From assembly GCA_039177555.1 (NCBI GenBank), contig JBCDFV010000054.1, positions 1-25,947 on the forward strand: 25,947 bases of DNA, in the 5' to 3' direction. Made by a program: the position numbers and the translations under genes. Shown in pieces: positions 15,699 to 22,563 of this stretch. Source of the stretch: JANQGH01 sp039177555. GTDB lineage: Bacteria > Pseudomonadota > Alphaproteobacteria > DSM-16000 > Inquilinaceae. Numbering within the stretch: position 1 is the first letter of the stretch; each line of letters starts with the position of its first letter. The notes under the pieces are model-generated. The model ran no database searches. It saw only the letters and a list, made by a program, of their open reading frames with translations, and was not told the DNA's origin.

Positions 15699-15857
15699 CT
15701 ATCCCAACACCTGCGACAGGGCGATGAAGGCCAAGGCGCTGAGGATGGCGGCGGCTGGCAGGGTGATGACCCAGGCCAGCGCGATCGGCTTCATCAGGCC
15801 CCAATGGATGAAGTAGGCGCCGAAACAGACCAGCAACCCGGCGAAAAACAGGCTGAT
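15699..15857 (-). pseudogene. C-terminal remnant resembling an inorganic phosphate transporter (PiT)
   Basis: Minus-strand codons 15857 to 15699 encode about 52 residues, including FAGLLVCFGAYFIHWGLMKP and ALAWVITLPAAAILSALAF before the stop. The AWVxTLPAAAxL stretch resembles the last transmembrane helix of PiT-family phosphate permeases. Upstream in the frame the sequence turns non-membrane (HCCDQDCQLHRYAGCRPGP), so the rest of the gene is gone. The homology break lies about 100 bp from the promoter of a lower-GC module, which suggests truncation by insertion or deletion. It could instead be a short membrane protein with a start in the frame at 15971; I think that less likely. Confidence 0.45.
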
Positions 15858-15964
15858 CCTACGGTCTCGCCCCCTGCCTGTCGCGCCTTCACCGAAAGGG
15901 CCGGGTCGGCAACCGGCATACCGGTGAAGCTGACAATCTTGGTCGCAACAGTGAAATAAAAAAA

Positions 15965-15992
15965 TTGACAAACACTACTTTAAGTCTATTCT
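15965..15992 (+). promoter_or_regulatory. Near-consensus sigma70 promoter for the 16012-16816 module
   Basis: TTGACA (15965-15970, perfect -35), a 16-nt spacer and TATTCT (15987-15992, 4 of 6) precede the ATG at 16012 by about 20 nt, preceded by an A-tract (AAATAAAAAAATT). The GAGGTGG ribosome site follows at once, so the leader is very short. It is the best promoter match I see in the window. Confidence 0.6.
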
Positions 15993-16011
15993 GGTCCGAA
16001 AGAGGTGGATT

Positions 16012-16395
16012 ATGACTTTGAATCACACGACGGCTTTGACGCTCGGTGCAATGGCACTCTTGGTCGCCATGGCCCCGCCCGTGGCCTCTCAGGAAGTCGA
16101 GATACTGTTCAACGGACAGGAGATTGTTCCGGAATCGGCGGTCGATCTCTATGCGCACCCTCCTCGGGGATTTTTCGGTTCCACTGGTGGCCAGACCTCG
16201 ACGATCGAGCCGGGAACGCCTTTGGCGATCGTCGGTGGGGAGGAGATTCCGCTGCTGTTCGGGGCTGATCAGACCTGGATTCAGGTGGTGCCCGCAACGG
16301 AGGTCGACGCCACATCCGGCATCTCGCAAATGGATGGGCCTTCGGCCGGCGGATGGATGCAAATCGACCCGGATCTCGCGACCGAACTACGATAA
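16012..16395 (+). CDS. Small exported hypothetical protein
   Basis: A 127-residue protein with a signal peptide (ALTLGAMALLVAMAPPVAS, cleavage before QEVE). The mature part, starting EVEILFNGQEIVPESAVDLY, is acidic and short with no cysteines and no recognised domain. ATG at 16012 has GAGGTGG about 5 nt upstream and sits 20 nt after a strong promoter. The next gene begins 46 bp downstream, so the two likely form one transcript. GC content is below that of the flanking genes. Confidence 0.7.
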   Translation: MTLNHTTALTLGAMALLVAMAPPVASQEVEILFNGQEIVPESAVDLYAHPPRGFFGSTGGQTSTIEPGTPLAIVGGEEIPLLFGADQTWIQVVPATEVDATSGISQMDGPSAGGWMQIDPDLATELR

Positions 16396-16441
16396 CTAAT
16401 TATGAGAACAAGAGTCTTTCCAATTGATGTGGAGAATTGAG

Positions 16442-16816
16442 ATGTCCTGGGAAGTGAATTCAATAGCGATATTTCTGAGTCTCTGCATCGCGTTTCTTCT
16501 GGGTGTTTGGATTCGAAACTATGTATTTGCTGTGCGCACGAGCAGCTTTAAGAAGAATCTTGTTGCGTCGGTACCCGTCGGTCTGATCACAATTGGCGTG
16601 TACAGCGGGACTGCGTTCACCTCCATGAACGCCAGTATCTCGGATTTCAGTATTTCGGTGGGTTACATCATTGTGTTTGGGATGCTGTCCAGAGAGAGTT
16701 TGGATCGCCTCGTAAGAGGCGTTGGTGGCAGCCCACTGCCGGCGGCAGTCCCGGCCGACGTGGCAGCGGAAGAACCGCCGCAAGGCGGCCCTTCAAACGG
16801 GCGCGTCGAGCAGTGA
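16442..16816 (+). CDS. Small membrane protein of unknown function
   Basis: A 124-residue protein with an N-terminal TM helix (IAIFLSLCIAFLLGVWI, about 8-24), a basic loop (VRTSSFKKN), a second hydrophobic segment (VASVPVGLITIGVYSG), and a possible third (ISVGYIIVFGML), then a soluble tail rich in Ala/Pro/Gly. I recognise no family. ATG at 16442 is preferred for GGAG 7 nt upstream over TTG 16424 and ATG 16427. Codon use (TTT, ATT, GTA, AAT) is clearly less GC-biased than in the rest of the window. A GCAA-capped perfect hairpin (16775-16788) lies in its last codons. Confidence 0.65.
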   Translation: MSWEVNSIAIFLSLCIAFLLGVWIRNYVFAVRTSSFKKNLVASVPVGLITIGVYSGTAFTSMNASISDFSISVGYIIVFGMLSRESLDRLVRGVGGSPLPAAVPADVAAEEPPQGGPSNGRVEQ

Positions 16817-16873
16817 TCGCCGCATAAGCGCATTGGCCCTTTTCAGCTTTAACCGTCATCAGGGCGGGCTGGA

Positions 16874-16910
16874 CCGAGCCTGACACGGTCAGGGCCGTCG
16901 TTCGGCTCGG
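16874..16910. terminator. Nested inverted repeat between convergent genes
   Basis: CCGAGCC (16874-16880) pairs with GGCTCGG (16904-16910), and an inner hairpin CCTGAC/GTCAGG (16879-16893) sits at its left. It lies in the 146-bp gap between the small membrane protein gene and the convergent cytochrome b561 gene. Without a T-run it is a weak terminator candidate, perhaps Rho-assisted. Confidence 0.35.
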
Positions 16911-16962
16911 CGTCCGGCTTGGCGACACCCCCAGGCCGGATTGGGAAAGGGACGGCGCGCCG

Positions 16963-17487
16963 TCAGCGCAGGCTGGCCATCATCTTGACCACGCCATCCC
17001 TCAGGTAGAGGTGAAGAACCGCCGCCCCGACATGGGTCGCCAGCAGAAACAGCAAGACATAGACCGCCGTATCATGGACCCCGTTCACGAGCGGGCTGTC
17101 GGTGAAGTTCAAGACGTCCGGTATCGGGACTGAATAGAAGAACATGTCCTGGTCCCTGACCATGAACCCCGTCGAGGCGCAGATGAGGATCATCCCATAG
17201 ATCAGCAATTGGACGAGGCGCGCGATCTTCGATTGAAAGGCCGTCACTGTGGGCGGCAGGGCCGGCTTTCCGCTGTGGATGATCCACGCGATGCGGGCGA
17301 TCGTGATCGGGATCAACAGAATGCCCAGGGATTCGACCAGCGAGTCGAAGATGCCCACGCGCCTGTCCTCAAGCACGACGAAGGTGAAACCGTAGGCAAA
17401 CTGTGTCGCGACGATCAGAACCGTGACCCAGTGAAAGGCCATGGAAACCAAGCCATACGACGTGCCGGTGTTGTTCAGTTGGACCAT
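16963..17487 (-). CDS. Cytochrome b561 family protein lacking one expected haem-ligand His
   Basis: A 174-residue four-TM protein of the prokaryotic cytochrome b561 family, di-haem inner-membrane proteins that pass electrons to or from quinone. Conserved: AFHWVTVLIVATQFAYGF with ligand His19 in TM1, KPALPPTVTAFQSKIARLVQ, GVHDTAVYVLLFLLATH with His138 and His152, and the closing HLYLRDGVVKMM. The TM2 motif HKSxG of the family reads VESLG (51-55), so the His there is replaced by Val. His71 nearby is outside the usual position. ATG at 17487 gives the family length; an upstream start at 17571 would add 28 polar residues. No clear ribosome site is seen. Confidence 0.85.
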   Translation of the reverse strand: MVQLNNTGTSYGLVSMAFHWVTVLIVATQFAYGFTFVVLEDRRVGIFDSLVESLGILLIPITIARIAWIIHSGKPALPPTVTAFQSKIARLVQLLIYGMILICASTGFMVRDQDMFFYSVPIPDVLNFTDSPLVNGVHDTAVYVLLFLLATHVGAAVLHLYLRDGVVKMMASLR

Positions 17488-17715
17488 TGGGGCGACTGTC
17501 TCACGGGTGCCTGATGAGTGTCCGGGCGCGCCGCCGGACTGCGGTGGCGTTTTGTGTATCCGTCCGGCCATGGTGATGCCAGCGGTCGTTATGGCCGTGT
17601 CGAGAATGCCGCGCCCGGTTCCGAACGCCCCATGCCGGGAACGACTTGGCCGGCGTTAACAGGCGATGCGGCTCCAGGATAGCCTGCCGTGCGGCCTGGC
17701 AGACCCTGGCACCGA

Positions 17716-19128
17716 TCAGTTATGCGCCCGGTGATGGTGCCGCAGGTTGCGCAAGCGTTCCTTGTCGACCGGGCCGCCGATGAAGACCAGCGCGACTAGC
17801 AAGCCGGCGACGGCCAGCCCGCCATTGACGATGTAGGCGTTGTGAATGCCGTCCGTTAGCGTCTCGGCCGACGCCACGATGGCGGTGTTCAGGCCCAGGC
17901 CCAAGGCGCCGCCGGCAACATTTGCCATGTAGATGATGGCGCCGGCGAGGCTGGCCTTGGCGGGCTCTATGACGGTTACGCCGGCCGTGGTGATCGACGA
18001 ATAGAAGATCGAAATGCCGATGCCGAGCACGATCATGCCGGGGATCAGGCCGGTATAGGGGGTATCCGGCCCAACGCCGGACAGGATGAACATGCCGACG
18101 GCCAGCAGCGCGACACCGGCCGAAACCATCAGCTTCGGCCCGATGGTCTCGTAAATGCGCCCGGCGATGATCGACAGCACGGCGTAGGTCACCATCATCG
18201 GCAGCATGCCCAGCCCGGCCTCGGCGGCGGAAAAGCCCAAGGTCTTGGTCATGAATTGCGGCAGGTAAACCAGCGCGCCGAAGAAGATGGCCGCGATCAA
18301 CAGCGTGGTCAGCACCGCCATGGCAAAGCCGAGGTTTTTCATCACCGCCTCCGGCACCAGGGCGACATCGCCCTTTCGCTGCTCGTAGAACCAGAAGCCG
18401 ATCAGGAACAGGGCGCCGACCGCGAACAGGCCCAGGACCACGGGGTCGGTCCAGCCCCGATCCACGCCCCAATCGAGCGCCAGCAGGATGGACAAGAGGC
18501 CGAGCGTGAGGAACGCCATGCCGCCATAGTCGATGCGCTCGTCCGTGTTCTCATCCTCGTCCTTCGGCAGGACGAGCAAGGCCGTGACGATGCCGATCAC
18601 GGCGACGGGGACGTTGACGAAGAAGATCCAGCGCCAACTGATCGCGTCGGTCAAAAAGCCGCCCAGCAGCGGCCCGATGGCGTTGCCAAGGCCCGCGACG
18701 CTGGTGATCAGCCCGCCGGCCAGGCCCTTCCGCCCCTCCGGCACGATCTGATAGGTCATGCCGATGATGGCGGGCCACATCAGGGCACCGCCGACCCCCA
18801 TCAAGGCCCGGCAGACCAGCAGCAGCCAGACCTGGGGCGCCAGCCCGCCGACCAGCGAGGCGAGCGCGAAGATGCCGGCCCCGACGATGAAGATGCGCCG
18901 CCGGCCGAACATGTCCGCCAGCCGCCCGCCGGTGACGATGACCACGCCGAAAACCATGGCATAGGTGTTGATCACCCATTGCGCGGTGGTGAGGTCGGTG
19001 TTGAACGACCGCTCGATCGCGGGAATGGCGACGGAGAGCGCGGTAAAGTCGATGGCCACGACCAGCGTGCCGACCGACATCGCGAACAGGCCGATGACCG
19101 TGTTTCTATCGAGCGGTTCGACCGCCAT
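17716..19128 (-). CDS. MFS transporter, DHA2 (EmrB/QacA-like) type
   Basis: A 470-residue protein with about 14 hydrophobic segments, typical of DHA2 proton-drug antiporters. TM1 carries VVAIDFTALSVAIPAIERSF (the D-x-x-x-x-x-x-A-x-P DHA2 signature). Motif A is GGRLADMFGRRRIF, and the antiporter region is GNAIGPLLGGFL. A Glu/Asp-rich loop (PKDEDENTDERIDYG) follows TM6. Substrates of the family include hydrophobic drugs, dyes and metabolites; none can be named here. No membrane-fusion partner (EmrA-like) gene is adjacent, so it may act in the inner membrane alone. ATG at 19128 has GAGAGGG upstream. The divergent gene begins 218 bp away, with two palindromes between. Confidence 0.88.
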   Translation of the reverse strand: MAVEPLDRNTVIGLFAMSVGTLVVAIDFTALSVAIPAIERSFNTDLTTAQWVINTYAMVFGVVIVTGGRLADMFGRRRIFIVGAGIFALASLVGGLAPQVWLLLVCRALMGVGGALMWPAIIGMTYQIVPEGRKGLAGGLITSVAGLGNAIGPLLGGFLTDAISWRWIFFVNVPVAVIGIVTALLVLPKDEDENTDERIDYGGMAFLTLGLLSILLALDWGVDRGWTDPVVLGLFAVGALFLIGFWFYEQRKGDVALVPEAVMKNLGFAMAVLTTLLIAAIFFGALVYLPQFMTKTLGFSAAEAGLGMLPMMVTYAVLSIIAGRIYETIGPKLMVSAGVALLAVGMFILSGVGPDTPYTGLIPGMIVLGIGISIFYSSITTAGVTVIEPAKASLAGAIIYMANVAGGALGLGLNTAIVASAETLTDGIHNAYIVNGGLAVAGLLVALVFIGGPVDKERLRNLRHHHRAHN

Positions 19129-19171
19129 GCCACTGCCCTCTCTCGCAATGCCTGACCGAGATTAGGTGCCA

Positions 19172-19230
19172 CGCCGGCCAACCGGCGGCGTAAGCCATCT
19201 ACCCTTGCACGAGTTGGCCCGTTTCGAAAC
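19172..19230. promoter_or_regulatory. Two palindromes upstream of the DHA2 transporter gene
   Basis: CGCCGG-CCAA-CCGGCG (19172-19187) begins 43 nt upstream of the transporter start, and a perfect 10-bp palindrome GTTTCGAAAC (19221-19230) lies further up. They sit in the divergent region between the MFS gene and the small exported protein gene. They could be operators, but no regulator gene is adjacent. Confidence 0.25.
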
Positions 19231-19346
19231 TAGACTTAAGGCTAATGAGGCGCCGCCGGCCCGCGCATCGTTTGTCCGGGCCGCACGCTTGATCGACCTC
19301 TCGTAATGCGGCAGGCTTGCGGGACTCTTCAACGGGGAGGTGTGCG

Positions 19347-19754
19347 ATGATCTCGAGGCTGTCGGCTGTGGCCGTGGTGTTGTCGGGTTTCGTCAGTGTC
19401 GCGGCGTACGCGGATGACGATTGGACCGGCCTTTATGCCGCCATCCATCCGGGCGACGGCTCGCTCGATCATCTGTCGATCGTGCCGGCGGGCGGCGGCA
19501 CGTACGATTTTCTGCTGTCCACCGAGCGCCTGGGACTGTGCGACGGCGGCCCGGGCTGGGCCGCCGGCACGCTGGCGCGGTCGGGCCGGGCGCTTGAGGT
19601 GCAGGAGGAAACGGTGTCGTGCGCGGACGGCTCCGACGCCGCCACGCCGCCCGGCTTTCGCCTCACCTTCTTCGACGACGACGATGTCCTGTTGATCGAA
19701 CCCCTCACGGGCGACAGCGGCGGCTTTCACTTCCACCGGATCAGTGCGGACTGA
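19347..19754 (+). CDS. Small exported hypothetical protein
   Basis: A 135-residue protein with a signal peptide (LSAVAVVLSGFVSVAAYA, cleavage before DDDW). The mature part begins DDDWTGLYAAIHPGDGS, is beta-rich and acidic, has two cysteines (LGLCDGGPGW and TVSCADG, possibly a disulfide), and ends with FDDDDVLLIEPLTGDS and FHFHRISAD. I recognise no family. ATG at 19347 is chosen because GGGGAGG lies about 6 nt upstream and it begins the signal peptide; the frame extends to 19317. It converges on the methyltransferase gene with a 24-bp gap. Confidence 0.65.
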   Translation: MISRLSAVAVVLSGFVSVAAYADDDWTGLYAAIHPGDGSLDHLSIVPAGGGTYDFLLSTERLGLCDGGPGWAAGTLARSGRALEVQEETVSCADGSDAATPPGFRLTFFDDDDVLLIEPLTGDSGGFHFHRISAD

Positions 19755-19778
19755 CGGTCCCATCTCCATGGCGCGGTG

Positions 19779-20567
19779 CTAGTCGCCGCCCTCCGGCTTC
19801 ACCGCATGGGTCGCGATGAAGCACGGCGACATCAGCCAGGCGCCCGGCCTGTCCAAGAGGGCGTCGATCTCGTCGCTGTCGGCCTGGGGCAGGAAGCCCT
19901 TGGCGACCAGTTCGGGCAGGATGATGTGCAGGGTCTGGCGGTAGAGGTCGCGGGCCGGGTTGTCCCCCGCCGCGCCGTTGAACAGCCGTGTTTCGCCCTC
20001 GACCGAAATGACCCGCAGCCCGAAATCTGACAACTGGTTAGGCGCGCGCTGGCCCGTGTAGGGGTCGATGCCCTTGCGGCCGGCCCATTGGAAATAGGCC
20101 TGCCAGGCACGGCGCCAGACCGGGTGCGGGTCGCTGAAGATGGGGTGGACGTCGGGCTCGATCATCAACAGATGGCCGCCGGGGCGCAGCATGACGCCGA
20201 GGTGCCGTAACACCAGCTCGCGGTCCGGCACGTGGTGGTAGACCGAGCGCACGACGACCAGGTCGAAGCGTTCCGTGTGGGCGGGTGGCTCGGTGATGTC
20301 GAGCCGTTCTGTCGTGATCCTGGGATGGTCGATCTCATCGATGAAGGTCGTCTGCAGGTCCGTGCACAGCACGTGGCCGTGCCCCTCCAGCCGCTCGGCC
20401 AGCCACAGCGACACCGTGCCGATACCGGCCCCGACCTCAAGGCACTGCCAATCCGGCGACAGGCCGATCCTGTCGAGCTGATAGAAGGTGTACGGGTCTG
20501 TCTGGTCGGCCAGCGCGGACAGCCGCGCCCGCTCTTGCTCGTCATACTCGGTGATCACGTAACGCAT
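19779..20567 (-). CDS. Class I SAM-dependent methyltransferase
   Basis: A 262-residue methyltransferase with the Rossmann-like SAM fold. Motif I is CLEVGAGIGTVSLWLAERL (42-60), the acidic end of strand 2 is CTDLQ, motif post-II is RFDLVVVRSVYHHVPDRE, and motif III is LRPGGHLLMIEPD. The HH-VPD pattern is common in Methyltransf_11/25 small-molecule enzymes. The C-terminal part, AWQAYFQWAGRKGIDPYTGQ and beyond, probably forms the substrate site; the substrate is unknown. ATG at 20567 has GGAGG 6 nt upstream. It is a separate unit from the TPR-like gene 221 bp upstream. Confidence 0.85.
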   Translation of the reverse strand: MRYVITEYDEQERARLSALADQTDPYTFYQLDRIGLSPDWQCLEVGAGIGTVSLWLAERLEGHGHVLCTDLQTTFIDEIDHPRITTERLDITEPPAHTERFDLVVVRSVYHHVPDRELVLRHLGVMLRPGGHLLMIEPDVHPIFSDPHPVWRRAWQAYFQWAGRKGIDPYTGQRAPNQLSDFGLRVISVEGETRLFNGAAGDNPARDLYRQTLHIILPELVAKGFLPQADSDEIDALLDRPGAWLMSPCFIATHAVKPEGGD

Positions 20568-20633
20568 GGGCGACCTCCGGCGGTTGAGGCGTCCAGTCTA
20601 GGGCCGCGATCGCCGCGATCAGCATAGACGCCG

Positions 20634-20792
20634 TCATACGGGTTTAATGCAACCTATTGAGATAGTCTTCCCAGCTTTTAGGTTCTCCGGATCGATCCGT
20701 GCAACTTTCTGTGCCCAGGCAAAAGCCAAGCCGCGCATGGCTGCCTCCGCACACGCGCCCACGTCTTGGAAGGACTGGAAACGTAAGTCTAC
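20634..20792 (-). other. Short coding-like frame overlapping the end of the TPR-like gene
   Basis: Just after the TPR-like gene ends at 20789, another minus-strand frame stays open to TGA at 20634 and reads as a plausible protein tail: VDLRFQSFQDVGACAEAAMR, then AFAWAQKVARIDPENL, ending GCIKPV. The two cysteines, amphipathic spacing and C-terminal SIGCIKP look like the end of a small exported protein. There is no convincing start: GTG at 20762 or ATG at 20738 would give very short products. It may be the frameshifted original C-terminus of the upstream gene, a relic, or chance. Confidence 0.3.
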
Positions 20793-21430
20793 TGGACTGG
20801 AGCAATCACTGGCGCGGGCGGTGGTGGCGCCGTCATCGCGGCAGGGCAGTTGCGCTCGAAGCGCTGTCTTATCGCCAGTTCGTCCTCGGCCGAAACCAGC
20901 TCCGAAGGCGATACCGCTTCGCTATCGACGGGCTGCAGGCGACGAAACAGCCCGTACTGGACATGCAGGCTCTGGATTTCGTTCTCGGCCGCGCTCTCCG
21001 GATCATCCAGTGCGCAATATATGTCTGCGCGAAGGGCATAGAGTCCCATGAGGAACCAGTCCACGGCATCGGCCGTAGTCATCTCGGGTTCAAAAATCTC
21101 TGTCATGCCGATCGCCTTTCGAAACTCGTCACCCAATGCCTGAAGTCCGTCGCTATCCCAATCCTCGAGAATTCGATCAAAATCGGCGAGGGCACTTTCG
21201 TACTCGCCCAGTTCCAGAAATGACTCGCCGCGAATGATGCGGGCCGCCAAGGCCGTATCGTCGCCTTCCTCGTCTATGATTTCGCTGCATCCCTGAACAA
21301 TCGAAACGTGGTCGGCGGCGCTGGCGTTGGCTGCGGCGCTGGCACAACTTGCCACCACCGAGGGCGGTTGCGCGGTGGCAGGCCATGCGATCAACGCGAC
21401 CGCAATCAGCAACCAAAAACGGTGATGCAT
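20789..21430 (-). CDS. Exported TPR-like protein
   Basis: A 213-residue protein with a signal peptide (LLIAVALIAWPATA, cleavage before QPPS). The mature part is helical and acidic: AARIIRGESFLELGEYESALADFDRIL matches a TPR unit (about residues 62-88), and MGLYALRADIYCALDDPESA looks like a second one. Four cysteines sit at about 29, 48, 138 and 195 and could form two disulfides. The C-terminus is Pro-rich (TAPPPPAPVIAPVQ) and ends inside a second open frame. ATG at 21430 has GAAGG 6 nt upstream. Codon use is less GC-biased than in neighbours. Function is unknown; TPR proteins usually hold complexes together. Confidence 0.72.
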   Translation of the reverse strand: MHHRFWLLIAVALIAWPATAQPPSVVASCASAAANASAADHVSIVQGCSEIIDEEGDDTALAARIIRGESFLELGEYESALADFDRILEDWDSDGLQALGDEFRKAIGMTEIFEPEMTTADAVDWFLMGLYALRADIYCALDDPESAAENEIQSLHVQYGLFRRLQPVDSEAVSPSELVSAEDELAIRQRFERNCPAAMTAPPPPAPVIAPVQ

Positions 21431-21584
21431 TATGGCCTTCCAGCAATCGTGCGGTGACTAGACCATTCCACTGCTCGCAAAACAAAGCGGCGCCCATTTG
21501 TTGAATCCAAGGCTCCGCGACGTTCTCCCGCCTCGGTTGATGCTTTACGCCTTTCGGGATCAGCCGAGCTCGATCATTGATTCT

Positions 21585-22178
21585 TCACGTCCCGGCATGC
21601 TTGCCCGGTGTCCAGCCGACGCCGCCGATCAGGGTCTCGGCCACCTTGCGCGGGCGGTCCTCCAGGTCCGTCGCCAGGCTGTCGTTCCAGCGGTTTAGAT
21701 AGCCGAACAGCGCAACGCTGGCGGTGATTTCGACGATCTCGCCGTCGCTGAAATGCTTGGCCAGTTCGGCGAAGGTCGGGTCGTCGACCTGGTTGGGGAT
21801 GATCGAGGCCTTGAAGGCGTAGTCCAGGGCCGCGCGTTCGGCATCGGTGAACAGCTCGCTTTCCTGCCAGTCCCAGACGGCGGCGATCTTGTCGGCGGAC
21901 GCCTCATAGATGCTGGACAGGTTGGCCATGTGCGCCTGGCAATAGCGGCAGCCGGCGGCCTGGCTGGCGATCAGGCTGACCAGCATCTTCAGCTCCTCAC
22001 TGACCGTGCCCTCGTACAGCACGGCCTTGTTCAGCGCCATGAACGCCTCGGCGATGGCCGGGCGGCGCTGCATGGTCAGGATGCTGTTGGGGATGAAGCC
22101 GCGGGTTTCGCGATAATGCTCAAACCGATCCTTAAGCTGCGGATTGGCGTCGTAGGGCAGGGGTTTCAGATAGGCCAT
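21585..22178 (-). CDS. Carboxymuconolactone decarboxylase/AhpD-like family protein
   Basis: A 197-residue all-alpha protein of the CMD/AhpD superfamily. The redox centre is AAGCRYCQAHMA with Cys77, Cys80 and His83, the AhpD-type CxxC used in alkylhydroperoxidase cycling. Other family features are the GFIPNSILTMQRRP segment near the N-terminus, the SEELKMLVSLIASQ helix before the CxxC, and the GEIVEITASVALFGYLNRWND helix. True 4-carboxymuconolactone decarboxylases usually lack this cysteine pair, so a peroxidase-related role is more likely. ATG at 22178 has CGGAGA about 10 nt upstream. The 51-codon gene lies 69 bp upstream on the same strand, so the two may share a transcript. Confidence 0.85.
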   Translation of the reverse strand: MAYLKPLPYDANPQLKDRFEHYRETRGFIPNSILTMQRRPAIAEAFMALNKAVLYEGTVSEELKMLVSLIASQAAGCRYCQAHMANLSSIYEASADKIAAVWDWQESELFTDAERAALDYAFKASIIPNQVDDPTFAELAKHFSDGEIVEITASVALFGYLNRWNDSLATDLEDRPRKVAETLIGGVGWTPGKHAGT

Positions 22179-22247
22179 CGGGGCGGTTCTCCGGTTCCGG
22201 TCGGCTGTGGGCGGGCAGAGAACCGTAGCAGGGTGCGGGGCGGCGCG

Positions 22248-22403
22248 TCAGGCCTCCGCCACCTTTTCGCGCGCAACCTCCGCCTTGCGATACTGGCCGA
22301 ACCGGGCGCGGTCCTTCTTGGGCGTGCTTTGGTGCTTATGCGGCTTGCACAGCATGCAGCCGGCACGGGTCGATTTGGGACCCTTGCGCTTGTGATGGGC
22401 CAT
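22248..22403 (-). CDS. 51-residue conserved-looking CxxC small protein
   Basis: ATG at 22403 to TGA at 22248 gives 51 residues: MAHHKRKGPKSTRAGCMLCK, then PHKHQSTPKKDRARFGQYRK and a short Ala/Glu-rich end. A good ribosome site (GGAGG, 6 nt before ATG) and a highly basic, non-random composition support a real gene. C16-x2-C19-x2-H22-x-H24 is a possible metal-binding knuckle. I recall small uncharacterised bacterial proteins with the same KRKxPK...AGCxxCKPHK pattern, but no function is known. Its charge suggests RNA, ribosome or DNA binding (inference). It is upstream of the CMD/AhpD-like gene and divergent from the racemase gene. Confidence 0.75.
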   Translation of the reverse strand: MAHHKRKGPKSTRAGCMLCKPHKHQSTPKKDRARFGQYRKAEVAREKVAEA

Positions 22404-22466
22404 CGGGCGCCTCCGAGGTTTCTGGCGTTAGCGGCCGCGATTGTGACACGCGCCGTCTGAAAATTC

Positions 22467-22482
22467 CATCCGATATCGGATG
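22467..22482. promoter_or_regulatory. Perfect 16-bp palindrome, candidate operator
   Basis: CATCCGATATCGGATG is a perfect 16-bp palindrome in the 160-bp gap between the divergent 51-residue protein gene (start 22403) and the racemase gene (start 22564). Its length, symmetry and placement fit a dimeric repressor site for one or both genes. No regulator gene is adjacent; the only TetR in the window is 2.5 kb away and has a different palindrome. Confidence 0.5.
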
Positions 22483-22563
22483 TGTCTGGGCCTGAGCCGG
22501 CCCCGGTTGAACGCTGCCGGATCGTGGCCATGTCCAGTCGCGACAGTTCCGACAGCGGTTCCC

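Noticed and set aside
18256..19155. A 299-codon plus-strand frame opposite the DHA2 transporter gene
   Set aside because: It is highly charged and repetitive (Asp/Gln/Arg/His), the usual antisense image of a hydrophobic membrane protein gene.
20569..20637. A short frame beginning MTASMLIAAIAALDW, overlapping the start of the methyltransferase gene
   Set aside because: Only 31 codons, with no ribosome site and no known relative; a leader peptide is possible but unsupported.
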